Below, in pieces: positions 37,176 through 45,597 of a stretch of DNA of 64,000 bases (position 1 is its first letter; every line of letters begins with the position of its first letter). Source of the stretch: Metabacillus malikii (lineage in GTDB: Bacteria > Bacillota > Bacilli > Bacillales > Bacillaceae). The stretch is taken from contig NZ_JAUSUD010000001.1 in the NCBI RefSeq assembly GCF_030813355.1, positions 248,001 to 312,000 on the forward strand. Direction: 5' to 3'. The notes under the pieces are model-generated. The model worked only from the letters and a program-made list of their open reading frames with translations, had not been told where the DNA came from and ran no database searches. The position numbers were made by a program, and so were the translations under genes.

Positions 37176-37329
37176 ACAATATAAAGAACAATATTCCATT
37201 TATGGCTATTAGTGTTGCGACTAACCCGATAACTAGTTTTTTATATGAGAAGCGAATGGCACCTTTTTTTAAACCATTGAAGATGAGGGTAATAGTTATG
37301 AATGTGACGAGAAGGATAGTTAAATTCAT
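37174..37329 (-). CDS. Small membrane protein, 51 residues
   Basis: A short minus-strand gene below the usual length cutoff. It reads MNLTILLVTFITITLIFNGL then a basic loop (KKGAIRFSYKK) and a second helix (LVIGLVATLIAINGILFFIL). The ribosome site AAGGAGTG is ideally placed before the start at 37329, and the bidirectional terminator at 37150-37175 sits at its end. Two membrane helices; family unknown. A plus-strand frame over the same DNA lacks a ribosome site and I treat it as a shadow. Confidence 0.65.
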   Translation of the reverse strand: MNLTILLVTFITITLIFNGLKKGAIRFSYKKLVIGLVATLIAINGILFFIL

Positions 37330-37447
37330 AGGAACACTCCTTATTGCGTGAGAGATGTATACTCAGTTATATGTAAAATTATAACGTGTGATATTGTTTT
37401 TTGATATACATAATTTTGCGAAGTTGGAAATACTTGCAAGGAATTTG

Positions 37448-37510
37448 TTTACATATTTTACCGAATAAGGTATTATGAATAAAGATTAAATGATTGATTA
37501 ATCAATCATT
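37448..37510 (+). promoter_or_regulatory. Promoter with TetR operator
   Basis: -35 TTTACA (37448-37453) and -10 TATTAT (37471-37476) have 17-bp spacing, followed at 37489-37510 by a perfect 22-bp palindrome (arms AATGATTGATT and AATCAATCATT). It is the expected autoregulatory operator of the TetR gene that starts at 37542. Confidence 0.8.
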
Positions 37511-37541
37511 TTTATTTTTGATGAAGTGGAGTGAAAAGAAA

Positions 37542-38135
37542 ATGGAATCTAGTGAGAAAAAAAGAACAGTAGAATTGAAGAAAGCTGAGGTACTTCAAGC
37601 TGCGACTGAATTGTTTAGCGAGAAAAGCTATGAAGCAACAACAATGTCAGAGATTGCAAAGAGAGCAGGAGTAAGTTTTGGGAGTGTCGCTTCATACTAC
37701 GGAAATAAGGAGTCGTTATTTACTCGTTGTGTAGAACTTCCCTTAAAAGAGCTAAGCGAGTCTTTTTTGAATTTTGATTTACACCCAGTATCTTTTGCAG
37801 ATGAGTTACAAAAGATGATGAAGGGCCATTTTGAACTATTTCAGAATATGAAAGTCTTTTTAAGATTAGTTGTACAAGTGATTGCTCAACATGAACGTTT
37901 TCCAAATCAATTTAATTTGGTTGTTGAACAAACAGCTTTTATTCAAGATGAAGTGACAATATTTATTCAGAACGGCCAACAAGCAGGGCAATTTCGTGAA
38001 GGTGATGCGAGTAGATTGTCAATTGTCTATATAAATCTATTATTTGGGACAATCCTTTCCTATGCGTTTAGACCAAGCCAAGAGGATGAGGCAGAATTCA
38101 TTTCATTTGCAATACGAATGTTTGGACCAGTATAA
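37542..38135 (+). CDS. TetR-family transcriptional regulator
   Basis: A 197-residue TetR repressor. The HTH is complete (VLQAATELFSEKSYEATTMS, then IAKRAGVSFGSVASYYGNKE), followed by a helical ligand domain. ATG 37542 follows GTGGAGTG; the longer frame starts inside the operator region. It precedes an ABC exporter gene by 44 nt and a palindromic operator lies upstream, so it most likely represses an operon containing itself and the exporter. Confidence 0.9.
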   Translation: MESSEKKRTVELKKAEVLQAATELFSEKSYEATTMSEIAKRAGVSFGSVASYYGNKESLFTRCVELPLKELSESFLNFDLHPVSFADELQKMMKGHFELFQNMKVFLRLVVQVIAQHERFPNQFNLVVEQTAFIQDEVTIFIQNGQQAGQFREGDASRLSIVYINLLFGTILSYAFRPSQEDEAEFISFAIRMFGPV

Positions 38136-38179
38136 ATTATCAAGTACTTACTAAACTATGAGGGGTTGGAGATGTAAAC

Positions 38180-40147
38180 GTGAATCTTGAAGAGTTCTTA
38201 TTGTTAGACAAAATAGTTGGTATTTTGCTAATTGTAATAAGTTTTGTCAGTTTAGTAGTCATATTTTTTTATTTAAGATTATTTCGTCAAATAATTAAAA
38301 GGGAAAGAAGATTTAACGGATTTCATAAGCAACACGTTGTTCATTCTGTTAGTTTAGTTTGTTTTTTAATCATTTTTGCATGGAGTCTATACGATTTACC
38401 AGCAGTTTTATCAAGTGGATCCATTTTATGGGGAGATGCTCTGGAGTTGAAACTTTTCAGCGTGCTAGTAATGAGTATGTTTGTTCTTATTTCGTTAATG
38501 TTAAGCTATTATTTTGTTGCCAGTCTATTTCAACCAGATAAACATAAAAAAACAATCTTCTTTTCTATTATGTTAAGTATGAGTGTAGGCTTTGCAAATG
38601 CAGTTATTCTTTTTTTAATGAATGAATCGATATCAAGAGTAGAACTTTACGGGGCAGAATCACTGCATCATTTAATCAGTTTCTTTGTTTTATCCGTTTT
38701 TGTCTATATTTTTGGACAGAGGATTCTGAGATTAATATTAATTAAGATGACAAATGATGTTGTATATGAAAAGAGAATCGGAATTATTGGTAAATTACTA
38801 GATTCGTCGTATCATCAACTAGAAAAGATTGAGAAGGAAAAAATTTATGCAACATTAAATAATGATACAGAACGAATTGGTGGATTTGTCAACAGTCTTG
38901 TCATCGTGTCTACAAGTATTATTACAGTAATTACTTGTTTTGCTTATTTAGGATTTATCCATTTTTACACGTTTCTACTATTTACGATTATGTGTGTATT
39001 ATTTATCACTGTCCATCAACTATTTGCAAGATCTGGTAACAAAATCTATAAAGAGGTTAGAGATGCACAAAATGTCTTTTTTAAGAAAATAGATGAGTTC
39101 ATAAATGGATTAAAGGAATTATTTTTACACCGTGGTAGAATGAATGGATTTAAAGAGGATGTATATGATGTATGTAATCATTATCGCACGAAGCGAACGC
39201 GGGCAGATCATCTTTTTACAAATGTCAGTTTACTTGGTGAGCTAATTATTTTTACTATGATGGGCTTAGTTGTATTAGTCTTTCCGATATACTTTAGTAC
39301 TTTTGATAGTAGCTCGCTACGATCGTTTATTTTTGTGTTAATCTTTGCAATTGGCCCAATTACATCGATACTTAATTTAATTCCAGATTTAGCACAGATG
39401 AAAATTAGTTGGGACCGAATTAAGGAAATCGAAGGAAGAGTTAATAAGTTAAATACCATCAATATCGCAATGCGGGAGAGCGAGCATGTCGATGAACTGC
39501 AATTAGTGAATGTAGAGTTTACATACGAGAACGAAAATATAGGTGAAACCTTTTATTTGGGACCAATTAACCTCACGCTCCGAAGTGGTGAAATTACATA
39601 CTTAACAGGTGGGAATGGTAGCGGGAAAACGACATTAGCGAAAGTGTTAACAGGTCTATATGTTCCAACTAGTGGTAAGGTGTTATTAAATGGGAAGGAA
39701 ATACCAGTTGACCAGCTTGGCCAATATTTCGCAGCGATTTTCAGTGATTATTATCTGTTTGAGAACTTGTATGGTATTGATTTTGATGAGAAAGAAAAAG
39801 AGATTGAAGAGTATTTACAGATGTTTAAGCTCGAACATAAAGTGAGTGTTCGAAATGGAAGGTTTAGTACGACACAGCTATCAACAGGCCAACGGAAGCG
39901 GTTAGCCTTAATGATTGCCTATTTAGATAATCGCCCGATATATTTACTCGATGAATGGGCTGCTGATCAAGACCCGCAATATCGTGCCTTTTTTTATGAG
40001 AACATTTTGCCAGACTTGAAGACAAAGGGGAAGTCGGTCATTGTCATTTCTCATGATGATAGATACTTTAATCTCGCAGACCAATTGATTAGGCTTGAGT
40101 GGGGCAAAATTGTCGTTGATTCTAATACAGTCCTTGCACCGAACTAA
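38180..40147 (+). CDS. Cyclic-peptide-export-type ABC transporter (fused)
   Basis: A 655-residue ABC exporter half-transporter of the SyrD/PvdE/YojI cyclic peptide export type. An extra N-terminal membrane region (about residues 1-175, four or five helices) precedes the six-helix exporter domain (about 175-415). The ATPase follows, with Walker A LTGGNGSGKTTL, signature LSTGQRKR, Walker B IYLLDEWAADQD and H-loop SHDD. Family members export siderophores or peptides, or support resistance to them. GTG 38180 follows GGAG. The upstream TetR gene probably controls it. No peptide synthetase is nearby. Confidence 0.82.
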   Translation: MNLEEFLLLDKIVGILLIVISFVSLVVIFFYLRLFRQIIKRERRFNGFHKQHVVHSVSLVCFLIIFAWSLYDLPAVLSSGSILWGDALELKLFSVLVMSMFVLISLMLSYYFVASLFQPDKHKKTIFFSIMLSMSVGFANAVILFLMNESISRVELYGAESLHHLISFFVLSVFVYIFGQRILRLILIKMTNDVVYEKRIGIIGKLLDSSYHQLEKIEKEKIYATLNNDTERIGGFVNSLVIVSTSIITVITCFAYLGFIHFYTFLLFTIMCVLFITVHQLFARSGNKIYKEVRDAQNVFFKKIDEFINGLKELFLHRGRMNGFKEDVYDVCNHYRTKRTRADHLFTNVSLLGELIIFTMMGLVVLVFPIYFSTFDSSSLRSFIFVLIFAIGPITSILNLIPDLAQMKISWDRIKEIEGRVNKLNTINIAMRESEHVDELQLVNVEFTYENENIGETFYLGPINLTLRSGEITYLTGGNGSGKTTLAKVLTGLYVPTSGKVLLNGKEIPVDQLGQYFAAIFSDYYLFENLYGIDFDEKEKEIEEYLQMFKLEHKVSVRNGRFSTTQLSTGQRKRLALMIAYLDNRPIYLLDEWAADQDPQYRAFFYENILPDLKTKGKSVIVISHDDRYFNLADQLIRLEWGKIVVDSNTVLAPN

Positions 40148-40199
40148 TAATGTTTAAGTGCCTTTAGTAATTTATAATATGTAACGCGGAGGCGAACAG

Positions 40200-40685
40200 A
40201 TGAGAGAAGTTACCTTATCAAACGGTCAAAAAGTGAACGTAGATTGTTTAAGTTGTGCACTAACAAGCGGGGTGGTTGAGCCTGATGGCGGTGTCGTAGT
40301 GGAATCGGATTATTTTCATGCTCACCAAGATGTAGCATATCCGATTAAAGGGTTAATCATTTTAGCATCGAAACGACACATCAAATGTTTTGATGAACTG
40401 ACTGAAGAAGAAAAACTAGATTATATGAATGTGTTAACGTCGATTCGAAAAGCACAAAGAGAAGTATTAGGCATTCAATCTGTTTATTATTTTTATAACG
40501 AAGATACAACACATCATTTCCATACTTGGATGGTCCCTCGATACGAGTGGATGTATGAGTTCGGGCGTTCAGTTGAATCGGTTAGACCTGTATTGCTACA
40601 TGCAAGAAATCATCTGAACACTGAAGAGAACAAAAAAGATGTTGTGGAGGCCATTGCATTATTAAAGACGACTTTAAATCAATAG
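40200..40685 (+). CDS. HIT-superfamily protein with degenerate histidine triad
   Basis: A 161-residue HIT-fold protein. A CLSC pair near residues 16-19 could bind zinc. The triad region reads THHFHTWMVPRYEW, where the third His of the usual H-x-H-x-H is replaced by Trp. Related enzymes hydrolyse diadenosine polyphosphates or nucleotide phosphoramidates; with the degenerate triad its activity is uncertain. GGAGG precedes ATG 40200. It lies 25 nt before a canonical HIT gene, so the two are an operon. Confidence 0.75.
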   Translation: MREVTLSNGQKVNVDCLSCALTSGVVEPDGGVVVESDYFHAHQDVAYPIKGLIILASKRHIKCFDELTEEEKLDYMNVLTSIRKAQREVLGIQSVYYFYNEDTTHHFHTWMVPRYEWMYEFGRSVESVRPVLLHARNHLNTEENKKDVVEAIALLKTTLNQ

Positions 40686-40710
40686 ATTACTATAAGGTTG
40701 GAGGCTTAAT

Positions 40711-41154
40711 ATGAATAGATATTCGCATGCACCTGAAGAATACGAGTGTCCGTTTTGTCGGATTGTTGCAGGGATTGAAAAACAAAACAAAGGAACAAAA
40801 CAAAGAGATATTATTTATCAAAATCATGATGTCACTGCGTTTGTTGCAAGTAAATGGTGGCCGAATAACAAAGGACATGTACTTGTTGTTCCGAATCAAC
40901 ATTATGAAAATATGTATGAGCTTCCCGCAAATATTGCTGCTGAAATCCATCGGGCTGCACAATTAACAGCGTTCGCGATGAAAAATACATATCATTGTGA
41001 TGGGATTTCGACGAGGCAGCATAATGAACCAGCTGGGAACCAAGATGTATGGCATTACCATCTTCATGTTTATCCGAGATATGAAAATGATAATCTTTAT
41101 TTAACGAAAGGTGATGATACTGAACCAGATGTAGCGTCCTTACTATGCAAATAA
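40711..41154 (+). CDS. HIT-family protein
   Basis: A 147-residue HIT protein with a canonical triad in DVWHYHLHVYPRY and an N-terminal CPFCRIV zinc motif. KGHVLVVPNQHYENMYEL is the usual middle block. Such proteins are nucleotidyl hydrolases or transferases acting on adenosine phosphoramidates or ApnA. TGGAGG precedes ATG 40711. It is probably co-transcribed with the preceding HIT-like gene. Confidence 0.88.
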   Translation: MNRYSHAPEEYECPFCRIVAGIEKQNKGTKQRDIIYQNHDVTAFVASKWWPNNKGHVLVVPNQHYENMYELPANIAAEIHRAAQLTAFAMKNTYHCDGISTRQHNEPAGNQDVWHYHLHVYPRYENDNLYLTKGDDTEPDVASLLCK

Positions 41155-41201
41155 ACTGCGAATGTGGATAAATGAAAATCATGGAGAGGTGAGGTTGAGA
41201 C

Positions 41202-41438
41202 ATGATAATTAAAATCGATGGTTACTACCATCAAAAGCTTCTTACTGGTAAAAAGTGTACGAAACAGCAGTTGAAGCAAAAATATTTGGAAGTAAAAGCA
41301 ATAACAAGCGAGATGAAGGACTTGGCAGCAGTTTTTTGCAGACTCAACAATTTTGAAGAAATTGCAGATGACGACGAGATTGAAGTTGATTTTGTGATTG
41401 ATACGGATACAGATAGAATTTATTCCCCATCTTATTAA
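41202..41438 (+). CDS. Hypothetical 78-residue protein
   Basis: A small soluble protein with a basic N-terminal half (YYHQKLLTGKKCTKQQLKQK) and a very acidic C-terminal half (EEIADDDEIEVDFVIDTDTD). The family is not recognised. GAGGTGAGG precedes ATG 41202. It may end the HIT operon, being 47 nt downstream. Confidence 0.55.
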   Translation: MIIKIDGYYHQKLLTGKKCTKQQLKQKYLEVKAITSEMKDLAAVFCRLNNFEEIADDDEIEVDFVIDTDTDRIYSPSY

Positions 41439-41566
41439 TTGTTAAAAGCTATTGATAAGGAATTCTTATTAAGTAGCTTAATATTTTAATATTATCCTTA
41501 TTGGTAAAGATTCGATAAACTAGAAGAAGATTCAAAATGAGTGTTTAACATGAGGGGGATGGATGG

Positions 41567-41932
41567 ATGATGATTCTAGGCTTACATCATGCACAAATAA
41601 CGATTCCAAGTGGGGCTGAGGAAGAGGGCAGGACATTTTATTGTAGTCTACTCGGTATGCCTGAAATAGAAAAACCGGAATCTTTAAAGGGTCGCGGTGG
41701 CTATTGGATACAGGTTGGAACTCAAGAAATCCATATCGGGACAGAAGAAGGTTTCGATCGGTTAACGACAAAGTCTCATCTAGCTTATTTAGTTGAGGAT
41801 TTGGCATATTGGAGAAGTCAATTAGAACAGCATAACATACAAATCATTGATGGTATCCCAATTCCAGGTTTTCAACGTTTTGAGTTCCGAGACCCGTTCG
41901 GAAACAGGGTGGAAATGATTCAAGAAGAGTAG
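41567..41932 (+). CDS. VOC family protein
   Basis: A 121-residue VOC protein with HHAQITIPSGAEEEGRTFYC in the first repeat, HIGTEEGF in the middle, and FEFRDPFGNRVEMIQEE at the end, with His and Glu at the expected metal-ligand positions. GGGGGATGG precedes ATG 41567. A REP-like repeat starts at its stop codon. It is the last gene before the gene-poor kilobase bordering the biosynthetic cluster. Confidence 0.85.
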   Translation: MMILGLHHAQITIPSGAEEEGRTFYCSLLGMPEIEKPESLKGRGGYWIQVGTQEIHIGTEEGFDRLTTKSHLAYLVEDLAYWRSQLEQHNIQIIDGIPIPGFQRFEFRDPFGNRVEMIQEE

Positions 41933-41960
41933 GAAGCAGGGGGACGGTTCTCCTGCTTCT
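41932..41960. repeat. REP-like palindrome, copy 3
   Basis: GGAAGCAGGGGGACGGTTCT followed by CCTGCTTC begins at the stop codon of the VOC gene. It is the left-most of the repeats that border the biosynthetic cluster and is in the same orientation as those at 63170-63238. Confidence 0.8.
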
Positions 41961-41991
41961 TACATTAAATACCAATTAAGATTTGCGATCG

Positions 41992-42307
41992 TTACATAAA
42001 ACAAAAAACTTTCTCACTAAATGTTAACGGCAAGTTACCTACATCATTCTTTGCAATGCTGTTTACTTCAGGTTTAGCTCCAATTACCGCGAAAACTTCA
42101 CGAATTAATTGCTTTAAGTGCCATTTCAGTATCTATTTTCTCTTCTAACACTAACATTCCAACTATTTTTACATCTCGCACTTTATTTACCTCTAATACT
42201 TTTAAGTAGCGTATGGCGGTCAAGATGACTAACGCAAGCACAAATGATTCTTCTGTAATAACATTTTCATCAACAACATTTGCAGGGGTGATGCCGAATC
42301 GAAGTTT
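41992..42307 (-). pseudogene. Degraded coding remnant, minus strand
   Basis: In the 1045-bp gap before the cluster, the minus strand shows protein-like sequence in two frames that join near 42100: LRFGITPANVVDENVITEES ... VLEEKIDTEMALKAIN, then EVFAVIGAKPEVNSIAKNDV ... LTFSEKVF. One frameshift separates them, and no start with a ribosome site remains. I do not recognise the protein. The rest of the gap (42310-42510) shows only a stretch around 42400-42440 resembling common Bacillus intergenic repeats. Confidence 0.4.
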
Positions 42308-42514
42308 TTAGGAAATCAGTTCGATTGGAATAAAACCCCTGTTCAACAAATAAATCAACCTTGCCTAAAAATTGATTATTAACTTTTCTGTGCTCTCCCA
42401 CTTATCCCACAGGAGTCTTTCACTTCCGCTCAAACCAAACTATACATAGGAAAAGCCACATATATATTCATAAAATTGCTAAATATTGAACAGAAATCAA
42501 TATACTTTTTTAGT

Positions 42515-42630
42515 GGCTTAGAATCGTCCCGATGCTTCGTTTCAATCGGAAGCAAAGGAACCGTCCCCGCGCTTCCCGATCACTTTAGCTCTATTGAATA
42601 AAGGAAGCGGAAGAACCGTCCCTATGCTTC
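42515..42630. repeat. Cluster of three REP-like units
   Basis: Three copies at 42515-42539, 42548-42575 and 42603-42630 are all in the AACCGTCCC orientation; the third reads GGAAGCGGAAGAACCGTCCC then TATGCTTC. They lie between the degraded reading frame and the promoter of the biosynthetic cluster. Confidence 0.8.
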
Positions 42631-42843
42631 TTGTTGGTAATTTTATCCTATTTAATTTGCAATTTTCTTTGTTTAATGCGGTTGTTACAATTTTTGGTTA
42701 TTTGTGACTATGAATATAGGTCTTTAGGTGATTTTGAGACGGTGACTTAAAAGGGTTGGTAGTAATTGGCTAGAAAAAGTTATTCGTGTATGTGTAGTTT
42801 ATTGTCAGAATGTAAAGAATATATAAAGTTTTCTAAAAATTTG

Positions 42844-42872
42844 TTGACAAAATTCTCGCTATCATCTATTTT
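42844..42872 (+). promoter_or_regulatory. Putative SigA promoter of the biosynthetic cluster
   Basis: A consensus -35 TTGACA (42844-42849) is followed at 17 bp by TATTTT (42867-42872). It lies 106 bp upstream of the first cluster gene and is the best promoter in the gap. A weaker T/A-rich box follows at about 42890. No cluster-specific regulator gene is present. Confidence 0.6.
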
Positions 42873-42977
42873 GGTTTTAGTGCGGTTGTATATAATTACC
42901 TTTATTGGAAGTGGTAGGTAATAAGGTCCAATCCGTACTTCCTAGAAATAAGCGTAAAATCGAGGGGTGGTGGAACT

Positions 42978-44201
42978 ATGGAACTAGATGGTGCGAAGGA
43001 GAGAGCGGTTATTAGTCGGGCATTGCAGTCAGCGTTTTATAAAGAAAAATTGAAATCACATGCGATGGCTAGCATTCAGGAACTTCCATTTACAAGTAAA
43101 TCTGAATTAGGCGGGCTTGATAAAAAGGAGACTATTACGAGTACATCTAGGAAAAGTTTGCATTATCACGAATCGTCAGGCTCTTCTGGACAAGAGTCAT
43201 ATGCGTGGTATACGAGAGATGATATTATCGCGAATGCAAAAAGTATTTTATCTAGAGGGATTAATCTAGAACAAAGCGATTATGTACTCATTCGGTTCCC
43301 GTTTTCGTTGTCATTACCAGCTTATTTTATTCAGGAAGCTGTTTATCAAGCAGGTGCAACACTCATACCGGCTAGTAGTAGAAATACGATAGCAACCTAT
43401 CCAAAGGTGCTGTCATTATTGGATGAGTTGGAAATTACGGTGTTTGCAGGCTTGCCACGTGAATTGGAATTACTAGCTGAAACAGCTAAAATGACGAATG
43501 CGAACTTTGCTAAAATAAAAAGGAATATGAAATTACTAGTTATTTCCGGAGAATTAGTAACAGAAAAACGAAAGCAATACATAGAACAATTGTGGGAAAC
43601 ACCAGTACAAGTCATGTACGGGATGACAGAATTGGGCAATATCGCAACGACTTGTGAATTCGGATATCTTCATTTTGATGCAAATGATTTCTATGTCGAA
43701 GTGTTTGATTTCGAACTACAGGAACAAAAAACTTTTGGTGAAAAAGGAATAGCTGTCATTTCTTCTTTATACCAAGAAGGGTCGACTAAGCTTCGATTTG
43801 TGACAAATGATATCGTCTCTATACATGATCAATGTTCATGTGGAGCCACGAATGTCATTGATGTGCATGGCAGAATGTCCGAACGAATAAACGTAGATGG
43901 CAATGTTTATGATAGTGCCGATATTCAAAGCTTGATTTATGGTATGCGTCAAGTTCCTTTTGCATGGAAATTGGAATGTACTGATGAGAAGTTCATGTTT
44001 TATCTTCAATATGAGGATATGAATGGTATCGATGAGCAGGAAATTATCAGCTATCTTAAAAAGCAATTTCCTTCTTCTGTACAGGTAGACGTACATTTTG
44101 ACAAGCTGCTTTTTGATACAAATACATTAACTGAAACAACTGTGAGTATGAAACCAAAATATATTGAAAAAATTGAAGGAAAGTTAGCTCAAGCGACTTA
44201 A
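42978..44201 (+). CDS. Phenylacetate-CoA-ligase-like adenylating enzyme 1
   Basis: A 407-residue PaaK-like member of the ANL superfamily, which adenylates aromatic acids before CoA or thiol transfer. The P-loop-like motif is ESSGSSGQESYAW, the A5-type motif is VMYGMTELG, and a CSCG pair occurs at about residue 290. The usual Y/F-R-T-G-D motif is altered to RFVTNDIV, so activity may be reduced. It is the first gene of the cluster, 28 nt before the second ligase. GAGGGGTGG precedes ATG 42978. Confidence 0.8.
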   Translation: MELDGAKERAVISRALQSAFYKEKLKSHAMASIQELPFTSKSELGGLDKKETITSTSRKSLHYHESSGSSGQESYAWYTRDDIIANAKSILSRGINLEQSDYVLIRFPFSLSLPAYFIQEAVYQAGATLIPASSRNTIATYPKVLSLLDELEITVFAGLPRELELLAETAKMTNANFAKIKRNMKLLVISGELVTEKRKQYIEQLWETPVQVMYGMTELGNIATTCEFGYLHFDANDFYVEVFDFELQEQKTFGEKGIAVISSLYQEGSTKLRFVTNDIVSIHDQCSCGATNVIDVHGRMSERINVDGNVYDSADIQSLIYGMRQVPFAWKLECTDEKFMFYLQYEDMNGIDEQEIISYLKKQFPSSVQVDVHFDKLLFDTNTLTETTVSMKPKYIEKIEGKLAQAT

Positions 44202-44228
44202 TTCTTCAAACGAACAGGGGTGGATTAA

Positions 44229-45578
44229 ATGTCAACTTTCCCAGGCCTTGACTTGGCACCGTCAACTCGTAGGCATATTACGTTTGCTTCTAGCTTTAAT
44301 GAAACGTTAGAGGCTAATGGTAGAAATTTCGAAACGATTCAAAGAGATGAGAAGAAAAGCTACCATCTTGAAATGCTGAATAGGCTTATGTTGCATGCAG
44401 TTGAAAACAATGAGTTTTATCGAAAGCAATGTGAACAAGTATTATCTCAAACGAAAACAATTACCTCCTTAGATGATTTTGCAAACATCTCCTTCTTAGA
44501 AAAAGAACACATCTATGACAATCTTGAAAGAATTTTATGTGTACCTCGTCATGAAATAGCTCAATTTCACTCAACATCAGGAACATCAGGAAAATCCATT
44601 TATACATGTTTAACTTTAAATGATATGTACGTCCACGAACAATTTGCAAAATATGAAGACACACTTTTTGCTGATATTACCCGTGAAGATGTCGTGGGCA
44701 TTTCATTACCGTATGAATTAGCCCAGCCTGCACTTGGGTTTCATCGCATGTTTCAATTAGGCTTTGAAACTTCTGTTGTTTCTTTAGGTAAGGGTGGCTA
44801 TATGGCCCCGCCAAAACGAACAGTGCAATCAATGAAAGACCTTGACGTCACCATTTTGATTACTACACCTTCCTATGTTTCGATGCTCATTGAGATAGCA
44901 GAAGAACTAGGACTTGATGTGAACGAAGACTTAAAGGTTAGAAAAATGATTTTAACAGGTGAAGGCTGTTCCAGTACATTCCTTAGTCGCTTAAAGGAAC
45001 TATGGGATGTTGAACTCGAGTTTCATTACGGCTCAACTGAATGTGGGTTGGTCGGTATTCAAAAAGACTCACAACCATATTACACACTGTTAGAAGGTGG
45101 TAATTATGTTGAGATTGTAGACCAGGATACATTAGAACCTTTGGGAGATAACGAGATTGGTGAAATTGTCGTTACGACGTTATTAAAGGAAGGGATGCCG
45201 TTTATCCGCTATCGTACTGGTGATCTCGGCTTTGTACAAGGTTCCGATATGGAATCCGGTTTAAGGAAATTACATTTAAGAGGCCGAAAAGGAAGTTCTC
45301 TGTTCATAGAAGGTGTTGAATATAGCCCGATTGCGATTGAACATATTTTATTAATGCATAAAGAGGTTGGTCTTTGGTATCAACTAGTCGTTGAGGATGA
45401 AGAATTAACAATTGAAATTGAACCGAGACGACGTGATGCCAATGAAAACTATCTTGATGCATTAGTTCAATCTGTGCGCAGTCATATGTTCAGTGTCGGG
45501 GGAATTCCTTGTCACATTACGATTAATCAACATATCGAGAGACAATTTACGAAGGTTGTTAGAGTCATAAAAAAATAA
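44229..45578 (+). CDS. Phenylacetate-CoA-ligase-like adenylating enzyme 2
   Basis: A 449-residue PaaK-like ligase with intact ANL motifs: HSTSGTSGKSIYTC (ATP loop), FHYGSTECGLVG, RYRTGDLGF and a C-terminal KVVRVIKK with the expected catalytic lysine region. It is the most canonical of the three. The likely substrate is an aromatic acid such as the aminohydroxybenzoate or hydroxybenzoate the cluster should make. It lies 19 nt before the amidohydrolase gene. Confidence 0.85.
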   Translation: MSTFPGLDLAPSTRRHITFASSFNETLEANGRNFETIQRDEKKSYHLEMLNRLMLHAVENNEFYRKQCEQVLSQTKTITSLDDFANISFLEKEHIYDNLERILCVPRHEIAQFHSTSGTSGKSIYTCLTLNDMYVHEQFAKYEDTLFADITREDVVGISLPYELAQPALGFHRMFQLGFETSVVSLGKGGYMAPPKRTVQSMKDLDVTILITTPSYVSMLIEIAEELGLDVNEDLKVRKMILTGEGCSSTFLSRLKELWDVELEFHYGSTECGLVGIQKDSQPYYTLLEGGNYVEIVDQDTLEPLGDNEIGEIVVTTLLKEGMPFIRYRTGDLGFVQGSDMESGLRKLHLRGRKGSSLFIEGVEYSPIAIEHILLMHKEVGLWYQLVVEDEELTIEIEPRRRDANENYLDALVQSVRSHMFSVGGIPCHITINQHIERQFTKVVRVIKK

Positions 45579-45597
45579 ACTGCTAGAGGGTGTAAAA

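Noticed and set aside
37154-37351. Plus-strand 65-codon frame
   Set aside because: It lies over a terminator and has no ribosome site; the minus-strand frame at 37174-37329 has an excellent one and a clear membrane-protein pattern.
42310-42510. A further gene in the gap before the cluster
   Set aside because: Both strands are interrupted by stops and show no ribosome site; only a short stretch resembles common Bacillus intergenic repeats.
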